From NCBI RefSeq assembly GCF_001882345.1, contig NZ_MINL01000001.1:3791852-3855851 (forward strand): 64,000 nt of DNA. The letters run 5' to 3'. Shown in pieces: positions 27,292 to 37,713 of the stretch. The translations under genes and the position numbers were made by a program. The notes beneath the pieces are model-generated. The model worked only from the letters and a program-made list of their open reading frames with translations, had not been told where the DNA came from and did not search any database. Every line of letters starts with the position of its first letter. The stretch's first letter is position 1. This DNA is from Halomonas sp. QHL1 (GTDB lineage Bacteria; Pseudomonadota; Gammaproteobacteria; Pseudomonadales; Halomonadaceae).

Positions 27292-27621
27292 ATGAGTCAT
27301 ACTTCGTCTAGCTCCGCGAATGCCCATGGCAGCGTAAAGTCGTATGTGACAGGACTAGTGTTGTCGCTGATACTGACCATTATCCCTTTCGCGGTAGTGA
27401 TGAGTGGCGCACTCAGCACATTGGCTACCGTCATCGTGGTAGTGTTGACCGCAGTGTTGCAGATATTGGTGCAACTGGTCATGTTTATGCATATGAATAC
27501 CAAAGCCGACGAGGGTTGGAATTTGATGTCCTTCGTCTTCACACTGACGATTCTCGTCCTAGTGGTAGGAGGCTCGCTGTGGATCATGCAGCATCTGCAT
27601 CTCAACATGATGATCGGCTGA
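27292..27621 (+). CDS. cyoD: Cytochrome bo3 ubiquinol oxidase subunit IV
   Basis: This 109-residue protein with three membrane helices fits CyoD (VKSYVTGLVLSLILTIIPF and QLVMFMHMNTKADEGWN). It follows cyoC by one base and is needed for CuB site assembly in Escherichia coli. Its last 43 bases overlap the cyoE frame, which starts inside it. Confidence 0.95.
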   Translation: MSHTSSSSANAHGSVKSYVTGLVLSLILTIIPFAVVMSGALSTLATVIVVVLTAVLQILVQLVMFMHMNTKADEGWNLMSFVFTLTILVLVVGGSLWIMQHLHLNMMIG

Positions 27622-28502
27622 TTTCAGCGCCTAGCCGTTGGCGGGATCTGCTTGAGCTGACCAAACCGGGCATTATCGGGGGCAACCTGATTGCTACTCT
27701 AGGCGGCTATTTCCTGGCCGCCCAGGGGCAATTCGAGTGGCTCAGCTTTGTCTCTGTCATGGTGGGTATTGCGTTAATCATCGCGTCGGGCTGTGCGTGT
27801 AACAACGTCATTGACCGCGATATTGATGCATTGATGGCGCGTACGCGCCATCGCCCTCTGGTCAGAGGCAGCATTTCCATCACCCAAGCACTGGGCGTTT
27901 CGGCGCTATTGGGCGTGACCGGTGTGGTGTGTTTAGCGCTGGGCACCAACGGGTTAACCGTTGCTTTGGCGGTGATTGGCTGGGGCGTGTATGTGGGGCT
28001 GTATAGCCTTTATATGAAACGTCGCTCAGAGTACGGCACCTTGGTAGGCAGCCTTTCCGGCGCCATGCCGCCGGTGGTGGGCTACTGCGCAGTGACGGGG
28101 CAGTTCGACAGCGGCGCGATCATGCTGCTGGTGATCTTTTGCCTATGGCAGATGCCGCACTCCTACGCCATTGCGATCTTCCGCTACGCCGATTACCGCC
28201 GCGCCTCGATTCCCGTACTGCCGGTGGTGCGCGGGGTCAAAATGGCGAAACATCACATCCTTGGCTACATCGTGGCGTTTATTCCCGCCTCGCTGGCGCT
28301 AGGGTTAGCCAGCCAGGCGGGCACGGGGTATCTGTGTGTAGCGCTGACCATGGGCGGTTACTGGCTCTACTTGGCGCTGCGCGGCTACCGTTTAGACGAC
28401 GACGTGCGCTGGGCCAAAAAGGTGTTTGGTGTCTCTATCCTTACCATTACCGCGATGAGTTTAGTCATGGTGTTGGAATCGATGGTGCCGATGTGGGTCT
28501 AG
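27579..28502 (+). CDS. cyoE: Protoheme IX farnesyltransferase (heme O synthase)
   Basis: This 307-residue UbiA-superfamily membrane enzyme has the first Asp-rich prenyl motif NNVIDRDIDALMARTRHRP and the second region YADYRRASIPVLPVV. It farnesylates heme b to heme O for the oxidase. The start was set at GTG 27579 because TAGGAGG lies seven bases upstream inside cyoD; longer in-frame starts lack this site. The overlap with cyoD (43 bases) suggests translational coupling. A terminator follows. Confidence 0.95.
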   Translation: MDHAASASQHDDRLISAPSRWRDLLELTKPGIIGGNLIATLGGYFLAAQGQFEWLSFVSVMVGIALIIASGCACNNVIDRDIDALMARTRHRPLVRGSISITQALGVSALLGVTGVVCLALGTNGLTVALAVIGWGVYVGLYSLYMKRRSEYGTLVGSLSGAMPPVVGYCAVTGQFDSGAIMLLVIFCLWQMPHSYAIAIFRYADYRRASIPVLPVVRGVKMAKHHILGYIVAFIPASLALGLASQAGTGYLCVALTMGGYWLYLALRGYRLDDDVRWAKKVFGVSILTITAMSLVMVLESMVPMWV

Positions 28503-28526
28503 CCCTCACACCGTTAAGCCGTTAAT

Positions 28527-28566
28527 AAAACGCCCAGAACAGTTATCTGTTCTGGGTGTTTTTTGT
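28527..28566. terminator. Intrinsic terminator after cyoE and pta
   Basis: AACGCCCAGAACA pairs with TGTTCTGGGTGTT (one G-T pair) around GTTATC and is followed by TTTT. It sits between convergent cyoE and pta and has A/T runs on both sides, so it can work both ways. Confidence 0.9.
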
Positions 28567-28584
28567 ACAGGTGGCCGTTAGTGC

Positions 28585-30765
28585 TTAGACTTCCCGCTGG
28601 CTGGCCTGGATGGCGGTCAGTGCGATGGTGTAAACGATATCGTCTACCAGCGCGCCGCGGGAAAGGTCGTTCACTGGCTTGTTCAATCCTTGCAGCATGG
28701 GGCCAACGCTCACCACGCGGGCGCTACGCTGCACCGCTTTGTAGGTAGTGTTGCCGGTGTTGAGGTCGGGGAACACAAACACGGTGGCTTTTCCTGCCAC
28801 TGGCGAGTCGGGGGCTTTCTGTTTACCCACGCTCTCGATGGCGGCGGCGTCGTACTGCAGCGGGCCGTCAATGGCCAAGTGCGGTGCGCGCTCTTTAGCA
28901 ATACGGGTGGCTTCGCGGACTTTATCCACATCGGCGCCGGTACCGGAGTCGCCGGTTGAGTAGCTGATCATGGCGACGCGTGGCTCGATACCAAAAGCTT
29001 CAGCGGAGCGGGCGCTTTGCAGGGCGATCTCGGCGAGAGTTTCAGCATCCGGGTCGGGATTCACCGCGCAGTCGCCGTAGACCACCACCTGTTCGGGGAG
29101 CAGCATAAAGAAGATCGACGACACCTGGCTGTATTCCGGCGCGGTTTTAATCAGCTGAAACGCTGGTCGCACGGTGTTGGCGGTGGTGTGTATAGCGCCG
29201 GAAACCAGCCCGTCGACTTCATCCAGCTGCAGCATCATGGTGCCGAGCACCACGTTGTCTTGTAGCTGCGCTTCGGCGGTTAGTTCGTTGAGTTTGCCAC
29301 GACGACGCTCGACCATCGGGCCAATATAGCGCGCGCGACTGCTTTCGGGATCAATGATCGTCAGCCCTTTGGGCAGCGTCAGCCCGCGGTTACGCGCTAC
29401 GTTTTCGATATCGTCGCGCTTACCCAGCAGTACGCAGTCGGCAATGCCCCGGCGTTGGCAGATTATTGCCGCTTCAATGGTGCGCGGTTCATCACCTTCC
29501 GGCAGTACGACGCGCTTTTTAGCCAGTTGGGCAAGTTTAACCAACTGATGGCGAAACGCCGAAGGCGAAAGGCGGCGGGTATAGCCGCTGCTCAGGTGGG
29601 CTTTCAGCCACTCAAGATCTATATGGGCTGCGACGTAACGGGCCACCTGTTCAGCGCGCTCGAAATCGTCCATAGGGATTTCGCTGCTTAACTGGCTGAG
29701 GTGCTGCGCCGTGGTCAGGCTGTCGGTTTCAACTGCCAAGACAGGCAGACCCGTTTTGAGCGCAGGACGGCACATCTCAATCATGCTGTCGTTGGGCATA
29801 AAACCGTTGGTCAACAGTACGCCCGCTAGCTGAATACCGTTCATGGTGGCCAGTGCCGAGGCCAACACTACATCGTCGCGGTCACCGGAAGCTACTACCA
29901 GGCTGCCAGGAGTGAAAATGTGCAGCGCATTCGCAGCACTGCGGGCGCAAAGGCTTGTGGAAAGCACTCGGCGGCTAGAGGCTTCGCCTTCGTTCAACAA
30001 TTTTGCATTCAGCGCCCGCGCCACATCCAGGGTGCGCGGGGCGCTGAGCGTTTTGCTGTAAGGCACCACGCCGATCAGGTGGAACTTATCGGTTGCCAGG
30101 GCCGGGGAGTACTGGCGCAGCTCAGCCAGTAGCGTCTCTTCAAGCTGCGGTTTGAAGGTGCCCGGCGCGGCAGAAAGATCGTCTTCCTGAGCGTAGGGCA
30201 GGTTCTTCATGCGCATTAAAATGCCGCCCAGGGTACGACTGGAGCTAACCCCACCAAAGCTGCGGGCGTGCATATCCAGCTGTTCGGCCAGCGCCTGGGG
30301 CTCGTTTAAGTCGCCGGTACCGACAAGAATAATCCGCGCATTCAGCGCGTTGGCGAGTTGGGCGTTGGTTTGAGTCGCGTAGGTAGTGTGCTGGGTGGGC
30401 ACCACGCCCTCTACTACGACGAGGTCTAAGGTGCTGCCATCGCGGTGGGCCTGCTGGACAACCTGCTCATAGAGCTCAACGGCGTTTTCCATTAGCTCAT
30501 CGGTTTGGTCGTCGCGCAGCAAGCGCTCCAGCCGTGCCTGGGAAATCGGCGAAGGAGGGCGCTGATTAAGTGCCCGTGAGACAAGTGCGGTAGAGCGATC
30601 CAGACCAGGGCCGTTTAGCTCGTTCTGCATAAACGGCTTTAAAAAACCGGCTTTCAGGCCGATGGTATCCAGCGCCTGAATTAATCCCAGGCAGGCGGAG
30701 GTAAGCCCGGCGCCCTGGCTGGTGGGTACCAACAGAATTACTTGTGGCTGATCGGGATGAGTCAT
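28585..30765 (-). CDS. pta: Phosphate acetyltransferase, long form
   Basis: This 726-residue three-domain form has an N-terminal BioD-like P-loop domain ([17 protein letters not shown]), a central DRTGG domain (about 215-340) and the C-terminal catalytic PTA domain ([17 protein letters not shown]... to [17 protein letters not shown]). It interconverts acetyl-CoA and acetyl phosphate. The start overlaps the ackA stop by four bases (ATGA), so the pair is translated together. Confidence 0.97.
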   Translation of the reverse strand: MTHPDQPQVILLVPTSQGAGLTSACLGLIQALDTIGLKAGFLKPFMQNELNGPGLDRSTALVSRALNQRPPSPISQARLERLLRDDQTDELMENAVELYEQVVQQAHRDGSTLDLVVVEGVVPTQHTTYATQTNAQLANALNARIILVGTGDLNEPQALAEQLDMHARSFGGVSSSRTLGGILMRMKNLPYAQEDDLSAAPGTFKPQLEETLLAELRQYSPALATDKFHLIGVVPYSKTLSAPRTLDVARALNAKLLNEGEASSRRVLSTSLCARSAANALHIFTPGSLVVASGDRDDVVLASALATMNGIQLAGVLLTNGFMPNDSMIEMCRPALKTGLPVLAVETDSLTTAQHLSQLSSEIPMDDFERAEQVARYVAAHIDLEWLKAHLSSGYTRRLSPSAFRHQLVKLAQLAKKRVVLPEGDEPRTIEAAIICQRRGIADCVLLGKRDDIENVARNRGLTLPKGLTIIDPESSRARYIGPMVERRRGKLNELTAEAQLQDNVVLGTMMLQLDEVDGLVSGAIHTTANTVRPAFQLIKTAPEYSQVSSIFFMLLPEQVVVYGDCAVNPDPDAETLAEIALQSARSAEAFGIEPRVAMISYSTGDSGTGADVDKVREATRIAKERAPHLAIDGPLQYDAAAIESVGKQKAPDSPVAGKATVFVFPDLNTGNTTYKAVQRSARVVSVGPMLQGLNKPVNDLSRGALVDDIVYTIALTAIQASQREV

Positions 30766-31946
30766 ACACGTGTCTCTAAGCAGTGGCGGGTTTCCATGGC
30801 AATGCGGCCCTCTTCATCGGTGGGGATTACCCACACTTGCGGGCCTTGATGACCAGCGCTATCCAGCGTGCCCTCTTTGCCCCGAATAGTCGCTTCGTTA
30901 GCGTCGTTATCCAGCGCAAAGCCGAAGTGGGGGAGCAGGGCGAGCACACGGCGGCGAACAACCGGCGAGTTTTCGCCGATGCCACCGGTAAAAATAACCC
31001 CGTCTAATTGGGGTAGAGCGCAGGAGAGCGCCGCTAGCGATTTGGCGATCCGGTAGCAGAATACCTCTACCGCCAGCTGTGCGGAGGCGTGCCCTTGTTC
31101 AGCGGCGTCTTCGATTTCACGCATGTCATTGGTTAAGCCTGAAAGCCCTAGTAGGCCGCTCTCTTTATTAAGCACGTTATCGATTTTGTCTAACGACCAG
31201 CCCAGTTGGCGGTGTAGATGGGCGTGCAGGCCGGGGTCAACATCGCCACTGCGGGTGCCCATCACCAAGCCTTCCAGCGGCGTAAGGCCCATACTGGTAT
31301 CCTGGCTTTGATTATTCCACACCGCGCTGGTGGAGCAGCCATTGCCCAGGTGGGCGGTCAGCCAGCCGCCTGCTCCCCGGTCACTCAACTCGCTTGCACG
31401 CTGGCTAACAAAGGCGTGGCTGGTGCCATGAAAGCCATAGCGACGAATGCCATGTTCAGCATAGAGGCTTTCAGGCAGGGCGTAACGGTAAGCGCGGGGC
31501 AGCATGGTTTGATGGAAGGCGGTGTCAAACACTGCCACTTGAGGCAGCTCCGGAAAGACGTTTTGGGTCGCCGCAATACCCGCTAAATTCGCTGGGTTAT
31601 GAAGGGGGGCTAGCGCTGCGGTGGTTTGGATAGCCGCGATGACGCTATCGTCGATGAGTGCGGCTTGGGTGAAATGCTCGCCGCCATGCACGATGCGATG
31701 GCCCACCGCCGCTGGCAGGCGGCCCTCCATGCGCTCAAGAATAGCGTTAAGTGCCTGGGTGTGGTCAGCACCTGGAAGAGGCTGAGTGAAACGTTCACCG
31801 GTGCTGCTTTTGCCCTTTAAACGCGCCTCCTCGCTACCCAAGCGTTCCGCTATGCCCTCAAGTCGCGGTGCCTGAGGATCTGAATCAATCAACGCGTATT
31901 TAATAGACGAAGAGCCACAGTTAATAACCAGCACCGGTGCGTTCAT
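30762..31946 (-). CDS. ackA: Acetate kinase
   Basis: This 394-residue ASKHA-fold enzyme shows [17 protein letters not shown] at the start, [52 protein letters not shown] and [10 protein letters not shown]. It makes ATP and acetate from acetyl phosphate, or the reverse. It is the first gene of ackA-pta. AGCGAAAAGG-like purines precede the ATG. Confidence 0.97.
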   Translation of the reverse strand: MNAPVLVINCGSSSIKYALIDSDPQAPRLEGIAERLGSEEARLKGKSSTGERFTQPLPGADHTQALNAILERMEGRLPAAVGHRIVHGGEHFTQAALIDDSVIAAIQTTAALAPLHNPANLAGIAATQNVFPELPQVAVFDTAFHQTMLPRAYRYALPESLYAEHGIRRYGFHGTSHAFVSQRASELSDRGAGGWLTAHLGNGCSTSAVWNNQSQDTSMGLTPLEGLVMGTRSGDVDPGLHAHLHRQLGWSLDKIDNVLNKESGLLGLSGLTNDMREIEDAAEQGHASAQLAVEVFCYRIAKSLAALSCALPQLDGVIFTGGIGENSPVVRRRVLALLPHFGFALDNDANEATIRGKEGTLDSAGHQGPQVWVIPTDEEGRIAMETRHCLETRV

Positions 31947-32116
31947 AAAAACCTTTTCGCTAGGAGGTTAGTGAGCAAAGGGGTAGACTTTAGTTTAACA
32001 TGCTGCGATGCGGAAAAGCAGCGCCTGGAACTCATTAGCCTTATAAGTAAAAGCTAGGCATGCTAGGCCACTGTTAGCTATACGCCGATATTCACCTTAC
32101 ACCCTCTACTCCTTTG

Positions 32117-33055
32117 ATGAGCCGTTCTGTTCTTATGTCAGCGTCCCCTTTGCCGAAACTACTGCCGCGCCATTTGGCCATTCTGCTAATGATGACCGTG
32201 GCCACCATGTTCGCCGCCAATCACGTCTCGGCGCGGCTGGCGTTTGATAATGGCACCGGACTTTTGCTGGCGGTATTAACCCGCTCGGGGGTTGCCTGCC
32301 TCATTTTAGTGGCGCTAGTCATCGTACAGAGAAAGCGACTGTGGCTGCCCGCAGGCTCCTGGCCGTGGCAACTCGGCGTGGGGCTACTGATCGCGATCCA
32401 AAGCGTCAGCCTCTACTCGGCGGTGGCTAGGCTGCCAGTGGTGATTGCGCTGCTATTGGTCAATACTTTTCCGATTCAACTGGCGCTGCTCAGTTGGGCG
32501 CTGGGTGGTCCGCGCCCAACGCTGCGTAGCTGTTTGATTATGGGCACTATTTTAATCGGCTTACTGGTGGTGCTGGATATCCCTTCGTGGCTTGCCAGTG
32601 CCGACGGCATGGGGCCGGGCTGGATAGCCGGCATTGGGTTTGGGCTATTGGCGGCCTTCGTATTTGCCTGCGCGCTGTGGGTAACAGAGCACCGCCTGGC
32701 CGGAGTCGGCAGCACACTGCGTAGCCTGCTGACCATGCAAACGGTGTTTATCGTGATGATCATTGGCGGTATCGCCGGTGTGGTGCCAGGCGGAATGAGC
32801 CTGCCTGATAACAGTACCGGCTGGCTGGGTCTGACGCTTCTCGGTCTACTGTATGGTTCGGCGTTTTCGACACTATTTATTTTTGTGCCGCGACTCGATA
32901 TGGCGCGCAACGCGCCGGTGATGAACATCGAGCCGGTGGCCTCTCTGGTGCTTGGTTACTTTGTGTTGGGGCAAATGCTTAGCCCCGGCCAGTTGGTAGG
33001 TGGGGCAGTCGTCGTAGGCGGTATTGTTGTGCTCAGTTTGTCCAAGGGAAGGTAA
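32117..33055 (+). CDS. EamA/DMT-family transporter
   Basis: This 312-residue protein has ten hydrophobic segments in two EamA repeats (about 25-155 and 170-305), ending in LGYFVLGQMLSPGQLVGGAVVVGG. Members export amino acids or metabolites; substrate unknown. No strong ribosome-binding site decides between ATG 32117 and the in-frame ATG 32135. It is alone, divergent from ackA across 170 bases with no feature I can name. Confidence 0.85.
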   Translation: MSRSVLMSASPLPKLLPRHLAILLMMTVATMFAANHVSARLAFDNGTGLLLAVLTRSGVACLILVALVIVQRKRLWLPAGSWPWQLGVGLLIAIQSVSLYSAVARLPVVIALLLVNTFPIQLALLSWALGGPRPTLRSCLIMGTILIGLLVVLDIPSWLASADGMGPGWIAGIGFGLLAAFVFACALWVTEHRLAGVGSTLRSLLTMQTVFIVMIIGGIAGVVPGGMSLPDNSTGWLGLTLLGLLYGSAFSTLFIFVPRLDMARNAPVMNIEPVASLVLGYFVLGQMLSPGQLVGGAVVVGGIVVLSLSKGR

Positions 33056-33132
33056 TCATTTGCGTTCTTCATCGTTATGGACCACAATGCAGTTGAGTAA
33101 GGAAACACTGTTTTTTAACTGAGGTACAACCT

Positions 33133-33642
33133 ATGAAGATGTCCCTATTATCACTTACATCGGCGGCTCTCCTGGTTGGCGCAGGCGCATTTGCAACGTC
33201 TGCTCAAGCACAGCAATCCTTCACCTACCCACAAGGATATGTAGGCGGTGACGCAATGTTCTGGAGCCTGGATCCAGAAAGAGGCTCTTCCAATGATGAC
33301 GTAGGCTTACGTCTACGCGGTGGTGCTCAATTTAATGACTACTTTGCGCTTGAAGGGCATTTAGGCACTGGCGGTTCCGATGGCGGCGCTGATCTAGACT
33401 ATCTCGCTGGTGCTTACGCAAAAGGGATTTTTCCAGTGGCGCCAGAAGTACGGTTTTACGGTTTAGCGGGCTTCACAGAAGTTGAGGTCAGTGACAACCG
33501 GGAGAGCGGGTTCTCCTACGGCGGCGGTGCCGAAATGGACATAGCACCTAATTTGTCAGTAGGTGCAGATTACATGCGCTACCTTGATAAATCTGACTAC
33601 ACCTTTGATGCTGCCAGCGTTGGCCTAAGCTACCGGTTCTAA
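33133..33642 (+). CDS. Small outer-membrane beta-barrel protein
   Basis: This 169-residue protein has a cleaved signal peptide (ending AQA, residue 26), then alternating hydrophobic strands typical of an 8-strand barrel and a C-terminal aromatic residue in ASVGLSYRF, the usual Omp insertion signal. It resembles the porin-family proteins with OmpA-like beta-barrel domains. A similar protein is encoded at 44904-45509. Function unknown. A terminator follows 33 bases after the stop. Confidence 0.82.
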   Translation: MKMSLLSLTSAALLVGAGAFATSAQAQQSFTYPQGYVGGDAMFWSLDPERGSSNDDVGLRLRGGAQFNDYFALEGHLGTGGSDGGADLDYLAGAYAKGIFPVAPEVRFYGLAGFTEVEVSDNRESGFSYGGGAEMDIAPNLSVGADYMRYLDKSDYTFDAASVGLSYRF

Positions 33643-33674
33643 ATAGGTAGCGTTAAAGCGAAGCAAATTACTCA

Positions 33675-33706
33675 GCCCCATGGCCTTTATGCCATGGGGT
33701 TTTTGT
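33675..33706 (+). terminator. Intrinsic terminator
   Basis: GCCCCATGGC pairs with GCCATGGGGT around CTTTAT and is followed by TTTTTGTTTTT, just downstream of the barrel protein gene. Confidence 0.9.
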
Positions 33707-33876
33707 TTTTATAAACCTGCCAAGAGCGTTTATGTAAGAGTAGAAAGGCATATACATATTGTTAGCACGCTAATTAATTGTTAGACTAAAGTCTCCTATG
33801 ATATTCCCTATACGATACGTGCCCGTTGAGAGGCGCAGGCCAGGTGGTTACCTGGTGGCTAACAAGTGAGCTCTGC

Positions 33877-34938
33877 ATGACCCCCGATCAAACATTTGCC
33901 CGCTGGGTAAAGGTAGCCCTTGCTGCCTTTTTACTGCTTTTTATCTATTTTCTGGTGGCCGATAGCTTTATGCCCATTACACCGGAGGCGAGGGTGATGC
34001 GGCCGGTTACACGCATAGCGCCCGAGCTCAGTGGCCCAGTGAGCGAAGTGTTGGTGAGCAATCACCAGCATGTAGCCAAAGGCGATGTGCTGTTTCAGAT
34101 CGACCCGGCGCCGTTTCGATTGGCCGTTGAGCAGGCGCAGCTTAATCGCGAGCAGGCCGAACGGGAGAATGCCCAGCTGGAAGCAGAGCTAACCTCTGCA
34201 CAAGCGGAGCTGGAATCCGCAGAGGCCACGGCCGCCGAGCGGCAGGGTGAACTTCGCCGTGCCGAAACCCTAGTGGCGCAACAGAGCGTATCCCGTCAAC
34301 AGTACGAACAGCAGGTGGCTGCTGAGCGCACCGCACAGGCCAGCGTAGCGGCAGCCAGGGCTAAAATTGTCAGCCTGGAAGTGCAGTTGGGTGATGCTGG
34401 TGAGACAAACCTGCGTTTGCGCCAAGCAGTCAATGCGCTCTCCCAGGCACAGTTGGATCTTGCCCATACTCAGGTGCGCGCCGCGCAAGCCGGGCGTGTT
34501 GCCAACCTGCAGCTAAGCGTAGGTGACTACGTTCAGGCGGGGCAGCCAGCGGTAGCGGTAGTAGCGGATGGGATAGATATCATTGCCGATTTTCGTGAAA
34601 AAAGCCTGCGCCATGTAGCTCCCAGCGATGTAGCAAAAGTGGTGTTTGACGCCTGGCCAGGTCAGGTATTTGATGCGCAAGTGCTTGCCATGGATGCCGG
34701 TGTTCGCGAAGGTCAGCTGGCTGCCGATGGTCAGCTTGCCGATATTCCCACCACCGACCGCTGGGTACGCGACGCCCAGCGTATGCGCGTACACTTAGCA
34801 CTTACCCAGCCAATTGCAAATCTATTACCCAGCGGTGCCCGCGCCACGGTGCAGCTTCAGCCCGGTGATGCTGCCTTAGCGAAGCCATTTGTGTGGTTAC
34901 AGGCGCATCTCATCAGTTGGCTGCACTATGTATATTAA
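33877..34938 (+). CDS. HlyD-family periplasmic adaptor (EmrA/AaeA type)
   Basis: This 353-residue protein has one N-terminal membrane helix (residues about 11-32), a barrel-lipoyl half (TRIAPELSGPVSEVLVSNHQ), a long alpha-helical hairpin rich in Glu/Gln/Ala (about 95-200) and the second lipoyl half (RAAQAGRVANLQLSVGDYV). It bridges inner- and outer-membrane parts of an efflux pump. The ATG at 33877 was chosen because the helix begins right after it; upstream sequence does not look coding. It overlaps the DUF2955 gene by 11 bases, forming a pair. Confidence 0.88.
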   Translation: MTPDQTFARWVKVALAAFLLLFIYFLVADSFMPITPEARVMRPVTRIAPELSGPVSEVLVSNHQHVAKGDVLFQIDPAPFRLAVEQAQLNREQAERENAQLEAELTSAQAELESAEATAAERQGELRRAETLVAQQSVSRQQYEQQVAAERTAQASVAAARAKIVSLEVQLGDAGETNLRLRQAVNALSQAQLDLAHTQVRAAQAGRVANLQLSVGDYVQAGQPAVAVVADGIDIIADFREKSLRHVAPSDVAKVVFDAWPGQVFDAQVLAMDAGVREGQLAADGQLADIPTTDRWVRDAQRMRVHLALTQPIANLLPSGARATVQLQPGDAALAKPFVWLQAHLISWLHYVY

Positions 34939-36037
34939 GGGCCTGTTTACTAAAGGCATATTTACTAAAAGCATGAATAAAAAGGGTGTGTCGCCTGAGC
35001 TCACAGCTCGCCCGGTGTTAAGCCAAAACGGCTTGCGTCAGTGCCTGCGGGTAGCCGGGGGTGGCACGCTGGGGTTTGTGGTCAGCCAGCTGATGGGCTG
35101 GAACTACGGGGTTTTTTTTACCGTTTTCCCAATGTTCTTGCTGGGCATGGTGCCGATTCTTAACGGCCATATTATTCGCCAGTTTTTAGCCAACGTGTCG
35201 CTTAACGTGCTTGAAGTTAGCCTGGTGGTGGGGTTGCTCAAACATATGCCGGTAGTGATGACCCTCGTAGTGATGGGCATTTTTCTGTTCCGGTTTAACC
35301 TCATGGCGAAAGGCCCGCTGTTTCTGTTTGGCGCCAATGGCGTGCTGACGCTCAGTATTTTGCTTCACTTTGCCAGCTACCCCAATGTGGACTTGAGCGA
35401 TTTACTCGCCTGTAATCTTGTCGCCAGTGGTCTGGCGGTGTTTATTGCCATGCTGATGCATACGTTGTTTCCCGACGTGGAAGCACGTAAGCCATCGCCC
35501 AGGGTTACCAAAACATCCTCGCAAATTCGCCATGAAACCTTAATCGGTGGATTAACCGCCACACTCTCGTTTGTGGTATTTCAGGTGTTCGATTTGCAGG
35601 GGTCGCTATCAGCACAGATGGCCACCATCCTGGTGCTGTTTACGCTGGGTTACTCAGGGGCGAAAGTATCAGCCGCCAAGCGAGCCGTAGGAACGCTGCT
35701 GGGGTGTAATTTAGCGCTCTTGATGCAGCTACTTCTGTATACCCAGAGCCACCATCTTCTGCTGGTGGTGTTGCTCTACTGGCTGGGGCTAATGCTTTTC
35801 GCTCGGGAGCACATTCATGAAGGTGGCGGTTCGGGGATTGGCTTCGGCGGGCTGACCACCCTGGGGATTCTGTTTGGCCAGTCGCTAGGCCCGCAGCAAG
35901 ATCTAGTGTACAGCGCACTCTATCGGTTCTCTTCAATGAGTGTCGCACTGGTACTTACGCTACTAATGATGGCATGCCTGCACGTTGTGTTGAACCGCTG
36001 GGCGCCAACGCGTTTACCGCCAAGCAACCCGGCATAA
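34928..36037 (+). CDS. DUF2955 inner-membrane efflux protein
   Basis: This 369-residue membrane protein has two sets of about five hydrophobic segments separated by a polar loop (EARKPSPRVTKTSSQIRHE), the layout of DUF2955 / aromatic-acid-exporter-like proteins. Such genes typically follow a HlyD adaptor, as here, and the pair is predicted to export aromatic or other small compounds. The start overlaps the adaptor gene by 11 bases; an alternative ATG is at 34973. The N terminus contains a short duplicated FTKG/FTKS segment. No outer-membrane channel gene is nearby. Confidence 0.8.
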   Translation: MYIKGLFTKGIFTKSMNKKGVSPELTARPVLSQNGLRQCLRVAGGGTLGFVVSQLMGWNYGVFFTVFPMFLLGMVPILNGHIIRQFLANVSLNVLEVSLVVGLLKHMPVVMTLVVMGIFLFRFNLMAKGPLFLFGANGVLTLSILLHFASYPNVDLSDLLACNLVASGLAVFIAMLMHTLFPDVEARKPSPRVTKTSSQIRHETLIGGLTATLSFVVFQVFDLQGSLSAQMATILVLFTLGYSGAKVSAAKRAVGTLLGCNLALLMQLLLYTQSHHLLLVVLLYWLGLMLFAREHIHEGGGSGIGFGGLTTLGILFGQSLGPQQDLVYSALYRFSSMSVALVLTLLMMACLHVVLNRWAPTRLPPSNPA

Positions 36038-36175
36038 ATAAGCCTGCTATAAATAAATTGGCGCAACTTTTTTAATAAGGGCTACTCTGATGAGAGTGTC
36101 GACGTGTGATCAGCAGTGCTATTCGCACCTTTCATACACGGCGCTTTCCCTACTAACGGATTAGAGGTGTTCGTC

Positions 36176-36361
36176 ATGACAACTGGTAAAGATGATAAAG
36201 CTAAAGGCGCAGGCAACAAAGCAGCAGGCAAAGTGAAAGAAGCCGCGGGCAAGGCGACTGGTAGCACCAAAACAGAAGCCAAAGGTAAGGCTCAGCAGGC
36301 GAAAGGCGAACTGCAAAAAGGCAAAGGCGATGCCAAGGATAGCCAAAAGAAACAGCGCTAA
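36176..36361 (+). CDS. CsbD-like small basic protein
   Basis: This 61-residue protein is made almost only of Lys, Ala, Gly, Glu and Gln in repeats such as KAKGAGNKAAGKVKEAAGKA. It fits the CsbD family in its low-complexity form. The ATG at 36176 follows GAGGTGTTCGTC; an in-frame extension upstream lacks CsbD character. It is flanked by its own terminator, so it is probably a single stress-regulated gene. Confidence 0.75.
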   Translation: MTTGKDDKAKGAGNKAAGKVKEAAGKATGSTKTEAKGKAQQAKGELQKGKGDAKDSQKKQR

Positions 36362-36382
36362 TATTTACGTAACAGCGATTCT

Positions 36383-36407
36383 AACAGGGGGCTTCGGCCC
36401 CCTGTTT
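36383..36407 (+). terminator. Intrinsic terminator after CsbD-like gene
   Basis: AACAGGGGGC pairs with GCCCCCTGTT around a TTCG tetraloop. It begins 22 bases after the stop codon. Confidence 0.88.
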
Positions 36408-36598
36408 GCGCCCAAGGGCTTAACTAAAACCAATGGCTAGCCCCCCGTACTACTCCCACCACAACGTTTTTCTTGAAAATGGCTAGCCTCATCGCGGCGT
36501 CTTAACATCGCGAAGCCATGATCTAGCGCAATCATTCCCGCTGTCAGCTATGACTTAATGGTGAAGTGCCATGAATCCCCTCACTGAGGAAGCGACCC

Positions 36599-37678
36599 AT
36601 GCCTACCATGATGAAAGCGGCGATCTTCGTTGAACCCGGCCGCATCGAAATAGACGACAAACCCATTCCCGAGATCGGCCCCAACGACGCACTGATGCGC
36701 GTGACCACGACGACGATCTGCGGCACCGATATCCATATCTTAAAAGGCGAATACCCGGTTGAGCGCGGCTTAACCATTGGCCACGAGCCGGTAGGCGTTA
36801 TCGAAAAGCTGGGTGCCAACGTTAAGGGATACCAAGAGGGACAGCGGGTAATCGCGGGTGCGATCTGCCCCAGCTTCACCTCCTACGCCTGCCAGGATGA
36901 CTGCTGCTCACAGGATGGCGGCCACCATAGCCACGGTTACAAACCGATGGGCGGCTGGCGCTTTGGGAATACCATCGACGGTGCCCAGGCCGAATACCTG
37001 CTGGTACCCGACGCCCAAGCCAACCTCTCGCCGGTGCCCGATGGCCTGACTGATGAACAGGTGCTGATGTGCCCGGACATTATGTCTACTGGTTTTGCCG
37101 GTGCTGAAGCTGCCGGAATTAAAATTGGCGACACAGTGGTGGTGTTTGCTCAAGGCCCGATTGGGCTGTGCGCGACCGCCGGTGCGCGGCTGCGTGGGGC
37201 GGGGATGATCATTGCCGTAGACGGCGTTGATGAGCGCCTGGCAATGGCCAAGCAGATGGGCGCAGACGTGACGTTGGACTTCCGCAAGGTCGATGTAGTC
37301 GAGGAGGTTCTCAAACTCACCGGCGGGCGCGGGGTAGATTCCGCTATTGAAGCACTCGGTTTGCAGCAAACTTTCGAGTCCGCTTTGCGCGTACTCAAAC
37401 CCGGCGGAACGCTATCAAGCCTTGGCGTTTACTCCCAAGACCTGACGATTCCGCTGGGCGCTTTCTGTGCCGGCCTCGGCGACCACAAGATCATTACTTC
37501 GCTATGCCCCGGCGGCAAGGAACGCATGCGCAGGCTGATGAGCATCATCGCTGCCGGTCGGTTGGATCTTGGGCCCATGGTCACCCACCGCTATGCGCTG
37601 GAGAATATCGTCGACGCCTACGATCTCTTCTCCCACCAGCGCGACGGCGTATTGAAAGTGGCGCTTGAGGTCTCCTAA
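36599..37678 (+). CDS. Zinc-dependent medium-chain alcohol dehydrogenase
   Basis: This 359-residue MDR enzyme has TTTICGTDIHILKGEYP (catalytic zinc Cys), GLTIGHEPVGVIE (zinc His/Glu), and a Rossmann domain with FAQGPIGLCATAGARL and AVDGVDERL. The structural-zinc loop is unusual: CPSFTSYACQDDCCSQDGGHHSHG carries fewer regularly spaced Cys than the four-Cys lobe, as in the secondary alcohol dehydrogenase group that lacks structural zinc. AGGA lies ten bases before the ATG. It probably oxidises or reduces a secondary alcohol or aldehyde with NAD(P); the substrate is open. Confidence 0.87.
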   Translation: MPTMMKAAIFVEPGRIEIDDKPIPEIGPNDALMRVTTTTICGTDIHILKGEYPVERGLTIGHEPVGVIEKLGANVKGYQEGQRVIAGAICPSFTSYACQDDCCSQDGGHHSHGYKPMGGWRFGNTIDGAQAEYLLVPDAQANLSPVPDGLTDEQVLMCPDIMSTGFAGAEAAGIKIGDTVVVFAQGPIGLCATAGARLRGAGMIIAVDGVDERLAMAKQMGADVTLDFRKVDVVEEVLKLTGGRGVDSAIEALGLQQTFESALRVLKPGGTLSSLGVYSQDLTIPLGAFCAGLGDHKIITSLCPGGKERMRRLMSIIAAGRLDLGPMVTHRYALENIVDAYDLFSHQRDGVLKVALEVS

Positions 37679-37713
37679 GACTCAAGCGCCACATTCAGCG
37701 GTGAGGCTGCCAA

